This document shows, piece by piece, positions 53,048-62,162 of a DNA stretch of 64,000 nucleotides. This DNA is from Anaerolineaceae bacterium. Its GTDB lineage: Bacteria; Chloroflexota; Anaerolineae; Anaerolineales; Anaerolineaceae. The notes under the pieces are model-generated. The model saw only the letters and a program-made list of their open reading frames with translations. It ran no database searches and had not been told where the DNA came from. A program made the position numbers and the translations under genes. Each line of letters begins with the position of its first letter. Positions within the stretch are counted from its first letter, which is position 1. The stretch spans positions 1 through 64,000 of the forward strand of contig PABH01000036.1 of assembly GCA_002702705.1 (NCBI GenBank), read 5' to 3'.

Positions 53048-53923
53048 TTATAGAAAATAAAAAATGATTAAAACGGCTATCGCAAAAAGCACGAATGTAA
53101 TCTGCAAAGGTCGATCTTTCATAACTACCTCATCCGGTGCGCCACCTTCATTTTTGATCTGCATTAAGTAGATATAACGAAAGATTGCAAATAATACAAA
53201 TGGAATTGTTAACATCATGGCGTGATTTTCCGGTAGGTTTGGTGCCGAAAAAGTATAAAAGCTGTAAGAGACTAGTGTGGTTGCGGAGACAATCGTGATT
53301 AATTGATCTAAAAACGGAATGGAATAACCATCCAAGACTTTTCTTTGTCCATTGGAGGTATTTTGTAATGTGGCTAATTCCCCACGCCGTTTTCCCAATC
53401 CGAAAAATAAGGCTAGTAATGTGGTTACGATATACAACCATGGAGAAAAACGTTCAACAATGATTAATGAACTGCCTCCAACAACCCGCAGTAAAAAACC
53501 AGCCGCAATAATCATTACATCTACCACCGGAACATGCTTAAGTCGGGTGGAGTATGCTAGGTTTATTAGAAAATAGAGTAATAAAATAATGGCAAAAATT
53601 GGTGAAAGAAAAAAAGCAGCAATGCATGAACTGGCAACCAAAAAGATTGCAATCCCTCTGGCTAATGGAAGTGAAATTTTTCCTGCTGCAATGGGTCGAA
53701 ATCGTTTTTTTGGATGTTTACGGTCAGCTTCAATGTCTAAGATATCATTTATAAAATAAACACTGGAAGAAACCAAACTAAACAATACAAAGCCAGCTGA
53801 AATTCGTAAAAAAGGAACCGGATGAAATAATTGGCGGTCAAAAACCAATGGAATAACAACAAATAAATTTTTTATCCATTGTAGAACGCGCATTTCTTTG
53901 ATGATTGATTTAATCAGTTGCAT
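53048..53923 (-). CDS. UbiA prenyltransferase, decaprenyl-phosphate phosphoribosyltransferase-like
   Basis: An integral membrane prenyltransferase of 291 aa and about 8-9 helices. The first Asp motif NDILDIEADRKHPKKRFRPIA starts at Asn59 and matches the DPPR-synthase (Rv3806c-like) branch, as does the start MRVLQWIKNLFVVIPLVF. The enzyme would transfer a phosphoribosyl group onto polyprenyl phosphate, a donor for arabinose- or ribose-containing surface glycans. It leads an operon with mevalonate kinase and IPK, which supply its isoprenoid. RBS is AAGGTAA. A quinone-type UbiA is less likely. Confidence 0.85.
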   Translation of the reverse strand: MQLIKSIIKEMRVLQWIKNLFVVIPLVFDRQLFHPVPFLRISAGFVLFSLVSSSVYFINDILDIEADRKHPKKRFRPIAAGKISLPLARGIAIFLVASSCIAAFFLSPIFAIILLLYFLINLAYSTRLKHVPVVDVMIIAAGFLLRVVGGSSLIIVERFSPWLYIVTTLLALFFGLGKRRGELATLQNTSNGQRKVLDGYSIPFLDQLITIVSATTLVSYSFYTFSAPNLPENHAMMLTIPFVLFAIFRYIYLMQIKNEGGAPDEVVMKDRPLQITFVLFAIAVLIIFYFL

Positions 53924-53990
53924 AGGTTAATTACCTTAAGTTGGGTTAATAAATTATATTCTACTATTTTAAATCAGACGTCATCTAAGG

Positions 53991-53996
53991 TAAAAT
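53991..53996 (+). promoter_or_regulatory. -10 box giving a probably leaderless tlyA mRNA
   Basis: TAAAAT with 6 nt to ATG 54003, which puts the expected transcription start at the start codon. No Shine-Dalgarno site is present (AAGG at 53987-53990 is upstream of the box). The -35 region is weak. Confidence 0.45.
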
Positions 53997-54002
53997 TCGT
54001 TT

Positions 54003-54818
54003 ATGAAAAAAATCCGTTTAGATGTTTATTTAACAGATCATGCATTAACTGATTCACGAAATTTGGCCCAACGTTTGATTATGGCTGGGGAGGTTGAAGT
54101 GAACGGCCAAATTTATTTAAAACCTTCTCAAAAAATTGATCCTGATTCTGTTGTGGTTCTAAAGTCAGGCCCAAAGTATGTGTCTAGAGGTGGGGAGAAG
54201 CTTGAACCAGCTTTAATCGCTTTTGATCGGACTGATTTAAGCGGAAAAATATGTGTGGACGTTGGTTCATCAACGGGTGGCTTTACCGATTGTTTGCTTC
54301 AACACCATGCAGACCATGTTTTTGCTGTGGATGTTGGATACGGTATATTACATTGGAAGATCCGAACCGATGACCGTGTTACTGTAATGGAAAAAACAAA
54401 TGCACGTTTTATTGAAGGATTCGATAAACCAATTGACTTGGTGACCATTGATGCTTCTTTTATTTCCTTAAAAACCTTGCTTCCCGTAATTAAAAATTGG
54501 TTAAATATGGGTGGAGAGGTGATCGCTTTAATAAAACCCCAATTTGAGGCAGGAAAAAAAGATGCAGCAAAAGGCAGTGGTGTAATCCGTGATCGAGAGG
54601 TTCATCGTAAGGTTTTATTGGACGTATTAAATTTTTCAAAAGAAAATGGTTTTTTGATTAAGGATATCCAACAATCTACGTTAAAAGGTCCCAAGGGGAA
54701 TATCGAATTTTTAGTTCACTTAATCTATGGTGAAAATCATGATTCAATTGAAATCGAAAATGTTGTTAATGCATTGATTCCACTTGAAGATGGGGCTGGC
54801 GAAAAGGAAAATCAGTAG
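54003..54818 (+). CDS. tlyA: TlyA-family rRNA 2'-O-methyltransferase
   Basis: Methylates cytidine 2'-OH in rRNA and is related to hemolysin TlyA. The 271-aa sequence has an S4 RNA-binding domain (about 3-65, IRLDVYLTDHALTDSRNLAQRLI...VEVNG) and an FtsJ-type methyltransferase domain (about 68-250) with the SAM motif DVGSSTGGFTDCLLQ, VDVGYG, DASFISLKTLLP and a C-terminal GPKGNIEFLVH. ATG 54003 lies just after a -10 box. lepA follows after 36 bp, with another -10-like box in the gap. Confidence 0.94.
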   Translation: MKKIRLDVYLTDHALTDSRNLAQRLIMAGEVEVNGQIYLKPSQKIDPDSVVVLKSGPKYVSRGGEKLEPALIAFDRTDLSGKICVDVGSSTGGFTDCLLQHHADHVFAVDVGYGILHWKIRTDDRVTVMEKTNARFIEGFDKPIDLVTIDASFISLKTLLPVIKNWLNMGGEVIALIKPQFEAGKKDAAKGSGVIRDREVHRKVLLDVLNFSKENGFLIKDIQQSTLKGPKGNIEFLVHLIYGENHDSIEIENVVNALIPLEDGAGEKENQ

Positions 54819-54838
54819 AGTGAAAAAACAATTTGCGG

Positions 54839-54844
54839 TATACT
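54839..54844 (+). promoter_or_regulatory. -10 box just upstream of lepA
   Basis: TATACT with 10 nt to ATG 54855. A transcript starting 7 nt after the box would have a leader of only 3-4 nt. No ribosome site is visible in that interval, so lepA may be read either from this near-leaderless mRNA or by coupling from tlyA. Confidence 0.4.
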
Positions 54845-54854
54845 TCTTACACTT

Positions 54855-56657
54855 ATGGAAACTAATAAAATTCGCAATTTTTGCATTATTGCCCATGTAG
54901 ATCATGGTAAATCTACTTTAGCTGACCGAATGCTTCAGCTTACCGATACCATTTCCGATCGTGAGATGAAAGAACAAGTATTAGATACGATGGATTTGGA
55001 ACGTGAAAAAGGTGTCACCATTAAAGCATCGGCTGTGCGTATGCTTTACACAGCTGATGATGGGACGAAATATGAATTTAATCTGATTGATACTCCCGGT
55101 CATGTGGACTTCAATTATGAAGTCAGCCGAGCTTTATTGGCCTGTGAAGGTGCAATTCTGGTGGTTGATGCAGCCCAAGGAATTGAAGCCCAGACGCTGG
55201 CAAATTTATACCTTGCCTTAGAATCTGATCTGACGATCATTCCAGTGATTAATAAAATTGACCTGCCTTCTGCCAGGCCTGATGAAATTGCTGAAGAAGT
55301 TGGTAATTTATTAGGTGTTGATCAGGAAAGCATCATAAAAATTTCTGCAAAATCCGGATTAAATGTCGAACAAGTATTAAAACAAGTAGTTGAACAAATT
55401 CCACCACCCCAACACACCGAGAAAGAGAATTTACGGGCATTAATTTTTGATTCCCACTATGATTCTTACAAAGGTGTTGTTGCCTACATTCGTGTAATGG
55501 AAGGTTGTTTAAAAAACAACGAAAATATCCGGATCATGTCAAATCAACTTGATTTACGTCCGGTTGAAATTGGTGTTTTTTCTCCAGACATGGTGGCTAT
55601 ATCGGAAATTAATGTGGGTGAAGTTGGTTATATTGCTACTGGTTTAAAGACAGTTTCCGAATGCCGGGTAGGGGATACGATTACCAGCTCGAAAAACCCA
55701 GCAGATAAACCTTTACCGGGTTATCAAAATCCAAAATCAATGGTGTTTGCTGGAATTTATCCTGTTGATGGCGAAGATTATCCGGATTTACGTGATGCCA
55801 TTGAAAAACTACAATTAAATGATGCTGCCCTGGATTTTGTTCCAGAGACTTCCCAAGCATTAAATTTTGGTTTTCGTTGTGGTTTTTTGGGGTTGTTTCA
55901 CATGGAGATTATTCAAGAACGGATTGAAAGAGAATATGATCTTGATATCGTTGTAACGGCTCCTTCGGTTGAATATCAAGTGGAACTAAAAAATGGTGAG
56001 ATGATTAAAGTTGATTCACCTGCAAAATTGCCGGATGAGGGTGATATTAAAATGATTTACGAGCCCTGGATGAAACTCCAGATTATTACACCGACCGATT
56101 TTTATGGAACTGTAATGGAATTGGCTCGGAAGCGGCGTGGATTATTTATCGATCAAGATTATCCATCTTCTAATCGGGTTCAATTAAATTTTGAAATTCC
56201 TTTATCAGAACTAATTGTTGATTTCTTCGACGAATTAAAATCAAGAACACGTGGTTATGCATCTATGGATTATGCATTTGCAGGATATCGTCCTGAGGAG
56301 TTGGTGAAATTAGAAGTTTTGGTAAGTGGTGAGCCAGTTGATGCTTTGGCAGCTATTGTACATAAAGACGATGCATATCATAAGGGTCAAGCCCTAGTTA
56401 CGAAATTGCGTAAATTAATCCCTAGACAATTATTTGATGTTGCCATTCAAGCCTCCGCCAGCGGTCGAATTATATCAAGAGCGAATGTGAAAGCATTACG
56501 CAAAGATGTTTTGGCAAAATGTTACGGTGGTGATATCACAAGAAAACGAAAGTTGTTGGAAAAACAAAAACGTGGAAAACGCAGAATGAAAATGGTTGGA
56601 AATGTAGAAATTCCACAAGAAGCTTTCATGGCAGTGCTGCGTTTGGAAGGGGACTAA
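54855..56657 (+). CDS. lepA: Elongation factor 4 (LepA)
   Basis: A translational GTPase that back-translocates ribosomes or assists 30S assembly. The 600-aa protein has the G domain ([28 protein letters not shown]), domain II, the EF-G-like domains III and V, and the LepA-specific C-terminal domain ending in [23 protein letters not shown]. Length is standard. The flippase-like gene begins at once after the stop, in a site overlapping the last codons. Confidence 0.98.
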   Translation: METNKIRNFCIIAHVDHGKSTLADRMLQLTDTISDREMKEQVLDTMDLEREKGVTIKASAVRMLYTADDGTKYEFNLIDTPGHVDFNYEVSRALLACEGAILVVDAAQGIEAQTLANLYLALESDLTIIPVINKIDLPSARPDEIAEEVGNLLGVDQESIIKISAKSGLNVEQVLKQVVEQIPPPQHTEKENLRALIFDSHYDSYKGVVAYIRVMEGCLKNNENIRIMSNQLDLRPVEIGVFSPDMVAISEINVGEVGYIATGLKTVSECRVGDTITSSKNPADKPLPGYQNPKSMVFAGIYPVDGEDYPDLRDAIEKLQLNDAALDFVPETSQALNFGFRCGFLGLFHMEIIQERIEREYDLDIVVTAPSVEYQVELKNGEMIKVDSPAKLPDEGDIKMIYEPWMKLQIITPTDFYGTVMELARKRRGLFIDQDYPSSNRVQLNFEIPLSELIVDFFDELKSRTRGYASMDYAFAGYRPEELVKLEVLVSGEPVDALAAIVHKDDAYHKGQALVTKLRKLIPRQLFDVAIQASASGRIISRANVKALRKDVLAKCYGGDITRKRKLLEKQKRGKRRMKMVGNVEIPQEAFMAVLRLEGD

Positions 56658-56658
56658 A

Positions 56659-57705
56659 ATTAAACAAGCAGCAAAGAAATCCAATGCCCCAACCATATGG
56701 CGGTGGATTCCTGGCATTGTAGTCAGTTTGATTGCAGTGATTGCTTTAATTAGCTTTGTGGGTATTGGAGATAGTTTAAAAATCATTTTATCCACGCCCA
56801 TCGTTTATTTGGCAGTTACAGCTATGTTTACGGTTTTATTTTTAATTGTGCGCTCTTTGGGTTGGAAAGCATTATTAGGTAAACAGGCGACTTTTAAAGA
56901 AACTTTTTTAAAAATTAACGAAGGTTATTTTGTTAATAATATTTTTCCATTTCGATTAGGCGAAATTAGCCGGGCACTATTCATGGGTAATACATTAAAA
57001 GTCCACCCTGCGAAAATCCTTTCAACAATTGTTGTTGAACGTGCTTTTGATTTAATTATTCTTGCCATTTTATTGTTAAATATGATTCCTTACGCACTTG
57101 GATTAGAAATTAATCAAATATACATTTGGGTTTTATTGATTAGTATGTTATTGGGTTTATTAATATTATTCCTGGTGGTGCGTTATCAAAATTTTGTGAT
57201 TAAAAAATTAAGTTGGATCGGTAAAAAATTACCATTTTTAGAAAAAATGGTTTTACCGTTAATATATTCTTTTTTGGAAGGCTTTAATATCCTCACCAAA
57301 CCGAGTCAATTTTTTCTTGGTTTTTTGGGTGTGGCTGGTTCCTGGTTTGTTAGTTTATTCCAATATTCCTTATTTTTGCGTTTAATGGTTCCAAATGCAG
57401 CTTGGTGGTGGGGAGCTTTTGGAAATGTTGCGATGGCTTTCGGAATTGCTCTCCCTTCAGCACCAGGTGGCATTGGAATATTTGAGGGTACGATCATAGC
57501 CGTGTTAAAATTATTTGAAATTAATGAAACAACAGCATTGGCTTATGCCCTGGTTTTACATGTGGTTCATTTTTTAATTACCGCAGTTATTGGTTTATTT
57601 GCTTTATACAGAGATGGCATATCAATCAAAGGACTGTATTCTCGATTAATGAACCAAGATCTGAAAACAATGGAATCTCAACAACGTGGAGAAGTAAATG
57701 ACTAA
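56659..57705 (+). CDS. YbhN/LPG-synthase-TM-like membrane protein, probable ATT start
   Basis: A lysylphosphatidylglycerol synthase transmembrane region-like (UPF0104) protein with about 8 helices; relatives may act as lipid flippases or glycolipid-transport helpers. It has the family segments EGYFVNNIFPFRLGEISRA and PGGIGIFEGT. The conventional start would be TTG 56728, but that has no ribosome site and cuts into the first helix. Extending the frame gives a basic Lys-rich N-terminus and a full first helix from ATT 56659, which has GGAAGGGG (56645-56652) at ideal distance, within the end of lepA. Start is therefore inferred as AUU. The next gene overlaps by 8 bp. Confidence 0.8.
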   Translation: MKQAAKKSNAPTIWRWIPGIVVSLIAVIALISFVGIGDSLKIILSTPIVYLAVTAMFTVLFLIVRSLGWKALLGKQATFKETFLKINEGYFVNNIFPFRLGEISRALFMGNTLKVHPAKILSTIVVERAFDLIILAILLLNMIPYALGLEINQIYIWVLLISMLLGLLILFLVVRYQNFVIKKLSWIGKKLPFLEKMVLPLIYSFLEGFNILTKPSQFFLGFLGVAGSWFVSLFQYSLFLRLMVPNAAWWWGAFGNVAMAFGIALPSAPGGIGIFEGTIIAVLKLFEINETTALAYALVLHVVHFLITAVIGLFALYRDGISIKGLYSRLMNQDLKTMESQQRGEVND

Positions 57706-58723
57706 AAAATATCTAATCACCGGTGGGGCCGGATTTATTGGCTCAAACTATGTTTCTCGTTTAATAAAGCGTGGTGAAGAGGTTATCGTTTATGATAATT
57801 TATCCCGGGATGGGGCAAAAAAGAATCTTCAATGGTTAACCGTTACTTTTGGAGAAGATGGGTTTACTTTAATTCCTGAAGATGTGCGTGATCAAGAAAA
57901 AATACAAACGGCGGCTAAGGATGTAGATGTTATTGTTCACCTTGCAGGTCAGGTAGCTGTAACGACATCTGTTCTTAACCCGCGGGAAGATTTTGATATA
58001 AATGCATTGGGAACATTTAACGTTTTGGAAGCAGCCCGTTTATCCGGCAGACAACCCATTGTTTTATATGCTTCGACAAATAAAGTATATGGCGGAATGG
58101 AAGATATCCTTGTGGAAGAAGGGGAAACCCAATATTTTTATCGTGATTTTCCATATGGGATTTCCGAAGATCGTTTGTTAGATTTCCATTCACCTTATGG
58201 TTGTTCAAAAGGGAGTGGAGACCAATATGTGCGTGATTACAGCCGCATTTATGGACTGCCTTCCGTAGTTTTACGCCAAAGTTGTATTTACGGTCCTCGT
58301 CAGTTTGGCATAGAAGATCAGGGATGGGTGGCTTGGTTTTTAATCGCGTCTATCATGAATCGTCCGATTACCATTTTTGGAGATGGTAAACAGGTACGAG
58401 ATTTATTGTATGTAGAAGACCTTTTAGATGCTTATGATGCCGTTATAAATCAAATAGACCAAGCTGCTGGACAAGTATATAATATTGGGGGTGGCCCTCA
58501 AAATGTGATGTCTGTATGGAAGGATTTTGGTCCAATTTTGGAAGAAAATCTTGGATATAAGGTAGAAGTAAAATCCGGTGATTGGCGTCCTGGTGATCAA
58601 AGAATTTATGTCAGTGATATCCGAAAAGCAGAGCGAGAATTAAATTGGACACCTCAGGTTTCTGTAAAAGACGGAATAAAAAAATTATACGATTGGGTAA
58701 AATCAAACCAGGCGTTATTTTAG
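57698..58723 (+). CDS. CDP-paratose 2-epimerase-like sugar-nucleotide epimerase
   Basis: An extended SDR enzyme of 341 aa with TGGAGFIGSNYV for NAD binding and the catalytic SPYGCSK (Tyr-x-x-x-Lys) motif. The spelling of YDNLSRDGAKKNLQWL, LAGQVAVTTSVLNPREDFDIN, YASTNKVYGG and LDFHSPYGCSKGSGDQY matches TyvE (CDP-tyvelose epimerase) more closely than GalE or RmlB. It would make CDP-tyvelose or a related sugar nucleotide. It overlaps the YbhN-like gene by 8 bp and the GT4 gene follows after 9 bp, in keeping with surface-glycan synthesis. The exact substrate is inferred. Confidence 0.85.
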   Translation: MTKKYLITGGAGFIGSNYVSRLIKRGEEVIVYDNLSRDGAKKNLQWLTVTFGEDGFTLIPEDVRDQEKIQTAAKDVDVIVHLAGQVAVTTSVLNPREDFDINALGTFNVLEAARLSGRQPIVLYASTNKVYGGMEDILVEEGETQYFYRDFPYGISEDRLLDFHSPYGCSKGSGDQYVRDYSRIYGLPSVVLRQSCIYGPRQFGIEDQGWVAWFLIASIMNRPITIFGDGKQVRDLLYVEDLLDAYDAVINQIDQAAGQVYNIGGGPQNVMSVWKDFGPILEENLGYKVEVKSGDWRPGDQRIYVSDIRKAERELNWTPQVSVKDGIKKLYDWVKSNQALF

Positions 58724-58732
58724 GATAAGGAC

Positions 58733-59884
58733 ATGAAATTTTTAATTGTACTTACATATTACAGACCCCATATCTCCGGATTAACGATTTATGCTGAATT
58801 ATTAGCCAAAGCATTGGTAAAACGTGGACATCAGGTTACAGTGTTAACAAGCCGCCATGAAAAAAATTTGCCATTACAAGAAATGGTTGAAGGTGTTCGA
58901 ATTGTCCGGGCTCCAGTTTTGCTGAAGATTAGCAAAGGCGTTATTATGCCGACATTTGGTTTGTTGGCAACGCAATTAATTAAAGAACATGATATTGTAA
59001 ATATACATCTACCTCAATTTGATTCGGCTGTAATATCCGCAGTGGCGAAATTGCAAAAAAAACCATCGATAATCACTTATCACTGTGATCTGATTATGCC
59101 GCCAGGTTTCATTCCCTGGCTCGCAAATCAGTCAGTGTTGATGATGAATCATATTGCGGGGTTATTAACAGACCGATTAATTACGTATACGCAGGACTAT
59201 GCAGATCATTCCCCATTCTTAAGCAAGTTTAAAAAGAAAGTACATATTATTTCACCGCCAGTTGATCTACCCGAAGTAACCAGCGAAGAAGTTTCAGAGT
59301 TTAAGAATAAAACAAATCCAAAAAACAATCACCCTGTAATCGGTATGGCTGTTCGTTTTGCCACTGAAAAAGGAGTTGAAGTGGTAATTGATGCATTGCC
59401 ACAGGTTTTAGAAAAATTTCCACATGCGCAACTTCAGTTCGCTGGCCCTTACAAAAATATTCGGGGTGAAGAACAATATGCTGAACGTTTAATGCCAAGA
59501 ATTCGAGCGTTTGAAAAAAGTGGCAATTGGCGTTTTTTAGGCCCTTTAAGCCATAAGGAAATGGCATTGTTTTATCAAAATATCGATGTTGTTGTTTTAC
59601 CAAGCTTAAATGCAACAGAAGCTTTTGGATTAGTCCAGATAGAATCGATGATTAGCGGGGCTCCTTCAATTGCATCCGCCCTTCCAGGTGTGCGGCAGCC
59701 AGTTTTACGACATGGAATGGGTAAAGTTGTTCCGATAGGAGATTCTAATGCATTGGCAGCAGAATTAATTGATATATTTTCCGACCCTCAAGCTTATCAG
59801 AAAGACCGTTATTTGATTGAAAAAACGTATCTGCCAGATACAATTGCTCAAGCTTATGAAAATTTATATGCTGATTTGATTTAA
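58733..59884 (+). CDS. Family 4 glycosyltransferase
   Basis: A 383-aa GT-B enzyme. The N-terminal half has the acceptor-side pattern YYRPHISGLTIYAELLAKALVKRGHQVTVLT, the C-terminal half the donor-binding motif EAFGLVQIESMISGAPSIAS with the EX7E-type pair. It builds a surface polysaccharide or glycolipid with a nucleotide-sugar donor, perhaps GDP-mannose (manC) or CDP-tyvelose from the neighbour. The protein looks cytoplasmic or peripheral, with no membrane segment. The gap of about 60 bp to the next gene holds no gene. Confidence 0.92.
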   Translation: MKFLIVLTYYRPHISGLTIYAELLAKALVKRGHQVTVLTSRHEKNLPLQEMVEGVRIVRAPVLLKISKGVIMPTFGLLATQLIKEHDIVNIHLPQFDSAVISAVAKLQKKPSIITYHCDLIMPPGFIPWLANQSVLMMNHIAGLLTDRLITYTQDYADHSPFLSKFKKKVHIISPPVDLPEVTSEEVSEFKNKTNPKNNHPVIGMAVRFATEKGVEVVIDALPQVLEKFPHAQLQFAGPYKNIRGEEQYAERLMPRIRAFEKSGNWRFLGPLSHKEMALFYQNIDVVVLPSLNATEAFGLVQIESMISGAPSIASALPGVRQPVLRHGMGKVVPIGDSNALAAELIDIFSDPQAYQKDRYLIEKTYLPDTIAQAYENLYADLI

Positions 59885-59955
59885 TTTGATTTCACCATCG
59901 CCAAAATTGATTTTGATAAGTTTATGCAAAAATTAAAGGATGGTTGATTACCTTA

Positions 59956-62145
59956 ATGAATGAACCCACTGTTTTAGATTATGTAAAAGCTAAACTATTT
60001 CCCTGGAAGTACTCAATGATTGCTTTTGAAGCAGAAGGGGATGAGCATGAAAGACCAGTTTCTGAAGAACTATTAGATTTGGAACCTGATCAAGAAGGCG
60101 CTGCTTATAAAAAAACTGTGGAATTACAAAAGAACAAGACCAACATTTATCGGAATATTGGTCCATTTCGATTGGCGGGAGCCTTAATCTTTGCTATTGC
60201 TGCCCAAATATTTTTAGATAATCCAAATAATCGGCATATTGGGATAGCTGTTATATTGTATGCTTTGAGTGCAGTTTTAACCCTGTGGGCAATTTTTAGT
60301 GATGAATGGAAAAGCGAATTTAACCAATCCAAAGTAGGAAAGTTTAGCCAACTTGATACAGGTAATAATCGTTTGTATTTATTGGGTACTGGGGTGTTAT
60401 TTTTAATTATTTCCTATTTTGCGTTTAAAGGAAATCAATTCACGGGTTTTAATCTTACGTTGTGGGGGATTACTTTAACGTCTTTTGTTCTTGCTTTTTA
60501 TGACAAACAATCTATTGGCTTCAGATGGAAAAAAATTAGACAGATTCTAAGTGATAAAAAGTTAAACATAACGATCACTCCCTGGATTTTTGTTTTGTTT
60601 TTTGTTTTTCTCATCACTTTCTTTTTTCGGTTTTATCGTTTGGATAGTGTGTTAGGAGAAATGTTCAGCGACCATGCCGAAAAATTATTGGATGTATCTG
60701 ATGTTTTAATGGGGGATACAAAACTATTTTTTCCAAGAAATACGGGACGTGAATTTATTCAATTTTATTTAACCGCATTTGTATCCATCATTTTTGGCAC
60801 AGGACTTTCTTTTTTGAGTTTGAAAATTGGAACGGCATTGGCTGGATTCTTTACCTTACCTTATATTTTTGCTTTGGGTAAGGAAATTGGAAACAAACGA
60901 ATCGCTTTATTTGCTGTATTTTTTGCTGGCATTTCGTATTGGGGAAATTTAATTTCCAGAGTGGGCCTGCGATTTCCGTTATACCCTTTATTTGCAGCCC
61001 CGACACTTTTTTATGTTATTCGAGGATTGCGCCAGAAAAGACGGAATGATTTTATTTATGCTGGAATTGCACTTGGTTTAAGTTTACATGGATATAGTTC
61101 AACTCGGTTCTTGCCGTTTGTCATTGTATCTATTTTTCTTTTATATTTATTGCATACCTGGCGAGAGGGTAATAAACAACAGGTTATTTTTGTTTTTATC
61201 ATCTTGGTACTGGTAAGTATTGTGTTATTTACGCCGCTTTTTTCTTATTTAACAGAAGATCCCAGTATTGTGCTTGGAAGATCTCTATCTCGTCTGACCA
61301 GTTCCGAACGCGCTTTTCAGGAACCACCGGCTTTGGTATTTTTTAAGAATCTCAAGGACGCCTTGTTGATGCCTTTTTTGGATAATGGAAATACTTGGGT
61401 GCACTCAATTCCACAGCGTCCTGCATTAGATATTATTAGTGCAGCCTTATATTTTCTTGGGAGTTTATTTGTTTTTATTCGGTACCTAAAGCAAAAAAAT
61501 TGGGAAGACATCAGTTTGTTACTCTCAGTACCATTATTAATGATGCCTTCAATACTTTCATTAGCTTTTCCTGAAGAAAATCCCAGTTTAAATCGAACAA
61601 GTGGTGCGATTATCCCTGTTTTTATTCTCGTAGGGATTGGGATGGATGGGGTATTTTCCAATTTGTGGAGAAATGCCAAACAACGGATAGGAAAAATTAT
61701 TTTGGTTGGGTTTGGTTCAGGAATTTTAATTGTTTCTTCTTTATTAAATTATGACCTCGTATTTACCCAATTTCACGATAATTACATGCGTAATGCTTGG
61801 AATACTACACAAATTGGTGAAGTAATTCATGGATGGTCAGTTTCTACCGGAAACAAGGATTATGCGTACGTTGTTCCCTACCCCCATTGGGTGGATACTC
61901 GATTGGTAGGGATTAATGCTGGTTACCCAACCAAGGATTACGCTCTATGGCCAGATCGATTTGAAGACACCTTGATGATTAAAGATGCAAAATTATTTAT
62001 TTTAAAACCGGATGATTCTGAAGCATTAATAAAACTTCAAAATCTTTATCCTCAAGGCATATTAAATATTTTTGATTCAGGCAGAGAAGGAAAAGACTTC
62101 TATATTTTTGAAATTCCGGCTGAGTCTTCTTTTTTACGACAATAA
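59956..62145 (+). CDS. GT39-like membrane glycosyltransferase
   Basis: A polytopic GT-C enzyme of about 729 aa, with some 11-13 hydrophobic helices and a mainly soluble N-terminal stretch (about 1-65) rich in charge, unusual for the class. The region with FYRLDSVLGEMFSDHAEKLLDV (about 225-250) corresponds to the first external loop where GT-C enzymes carry their acidic catalytic residue. Such enzymes use polyprenyl-phosphate sugars outside the membrane. Start is uncertain: TTG 59944 is 3 bp after AAGGA (too close), ATG 59956 is 15 bp away (far); I give the ATG. A second GT39-like gene follows 17 bp on. Confidence 0.8.
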   Translation: MNEPTVLDYVKAKLFPWKYSMIAFEAEGDEHERPVSEELLDLEPDQEGAAYKKTVELQKNKTNIYRNIGPFRLAGALIFAIAAQIFLDNPNNRHIGIAVILYALSAVLTLWAIFSDEWKSEFNQSKVGKFSQLDTGNNRLYLLGTGVLFLIISYFAFKGNQFTGFNLTLWGITLTSFVLAFYDKQSIGFRWKKIRQILSDKKLNITITPWIFVLFFVFLITFFFRFYRLDSVLGEMFSDHAEKLLDVSDVLMGDTKLFFPRNTGREFIQFYLTAFVSIIFGTGLSFLSLKIGTALAGFFTLPYIFALGKEIGNKRIALFAVFFAGISYWGNLISRVGLRFPLYPLFAAPTLFYVIRGLRQKRRNDFIYAGIALGLSLHGYSSTRFLPFVIVSIFLLYLLHTWREGNKQQVIFVFIILVLVSIVLFTPLFSYLTEDPSIVLGRSLSRLTSSERAFQEPPALVFFKNLKDALLMPFLDNGNTWVHSIPQRPALDIISAALYFLGSLFVFIRYLKQKNWEDISLLLSVPLLMMPSILSLAFPEENPSLNRTSGAIIPVFILVGIGMDGVFSNLWRNAKQRIGKIILVGFGSGILIVSSLLNYDLVFTQFHDNYMRNAWNTTQIGEVIHGWSVSTGNKDYAYVVPYPHWVDTRLVGINAGYPTKDYALWPDRFEDTLMIKDAKLFILKPDDSEALIKLQNLYPQGILNIFDSGREGKDFYIFEIPAESSFLRQ

Positions 62146-62162
62146 TTACATAGGAAAAATCC

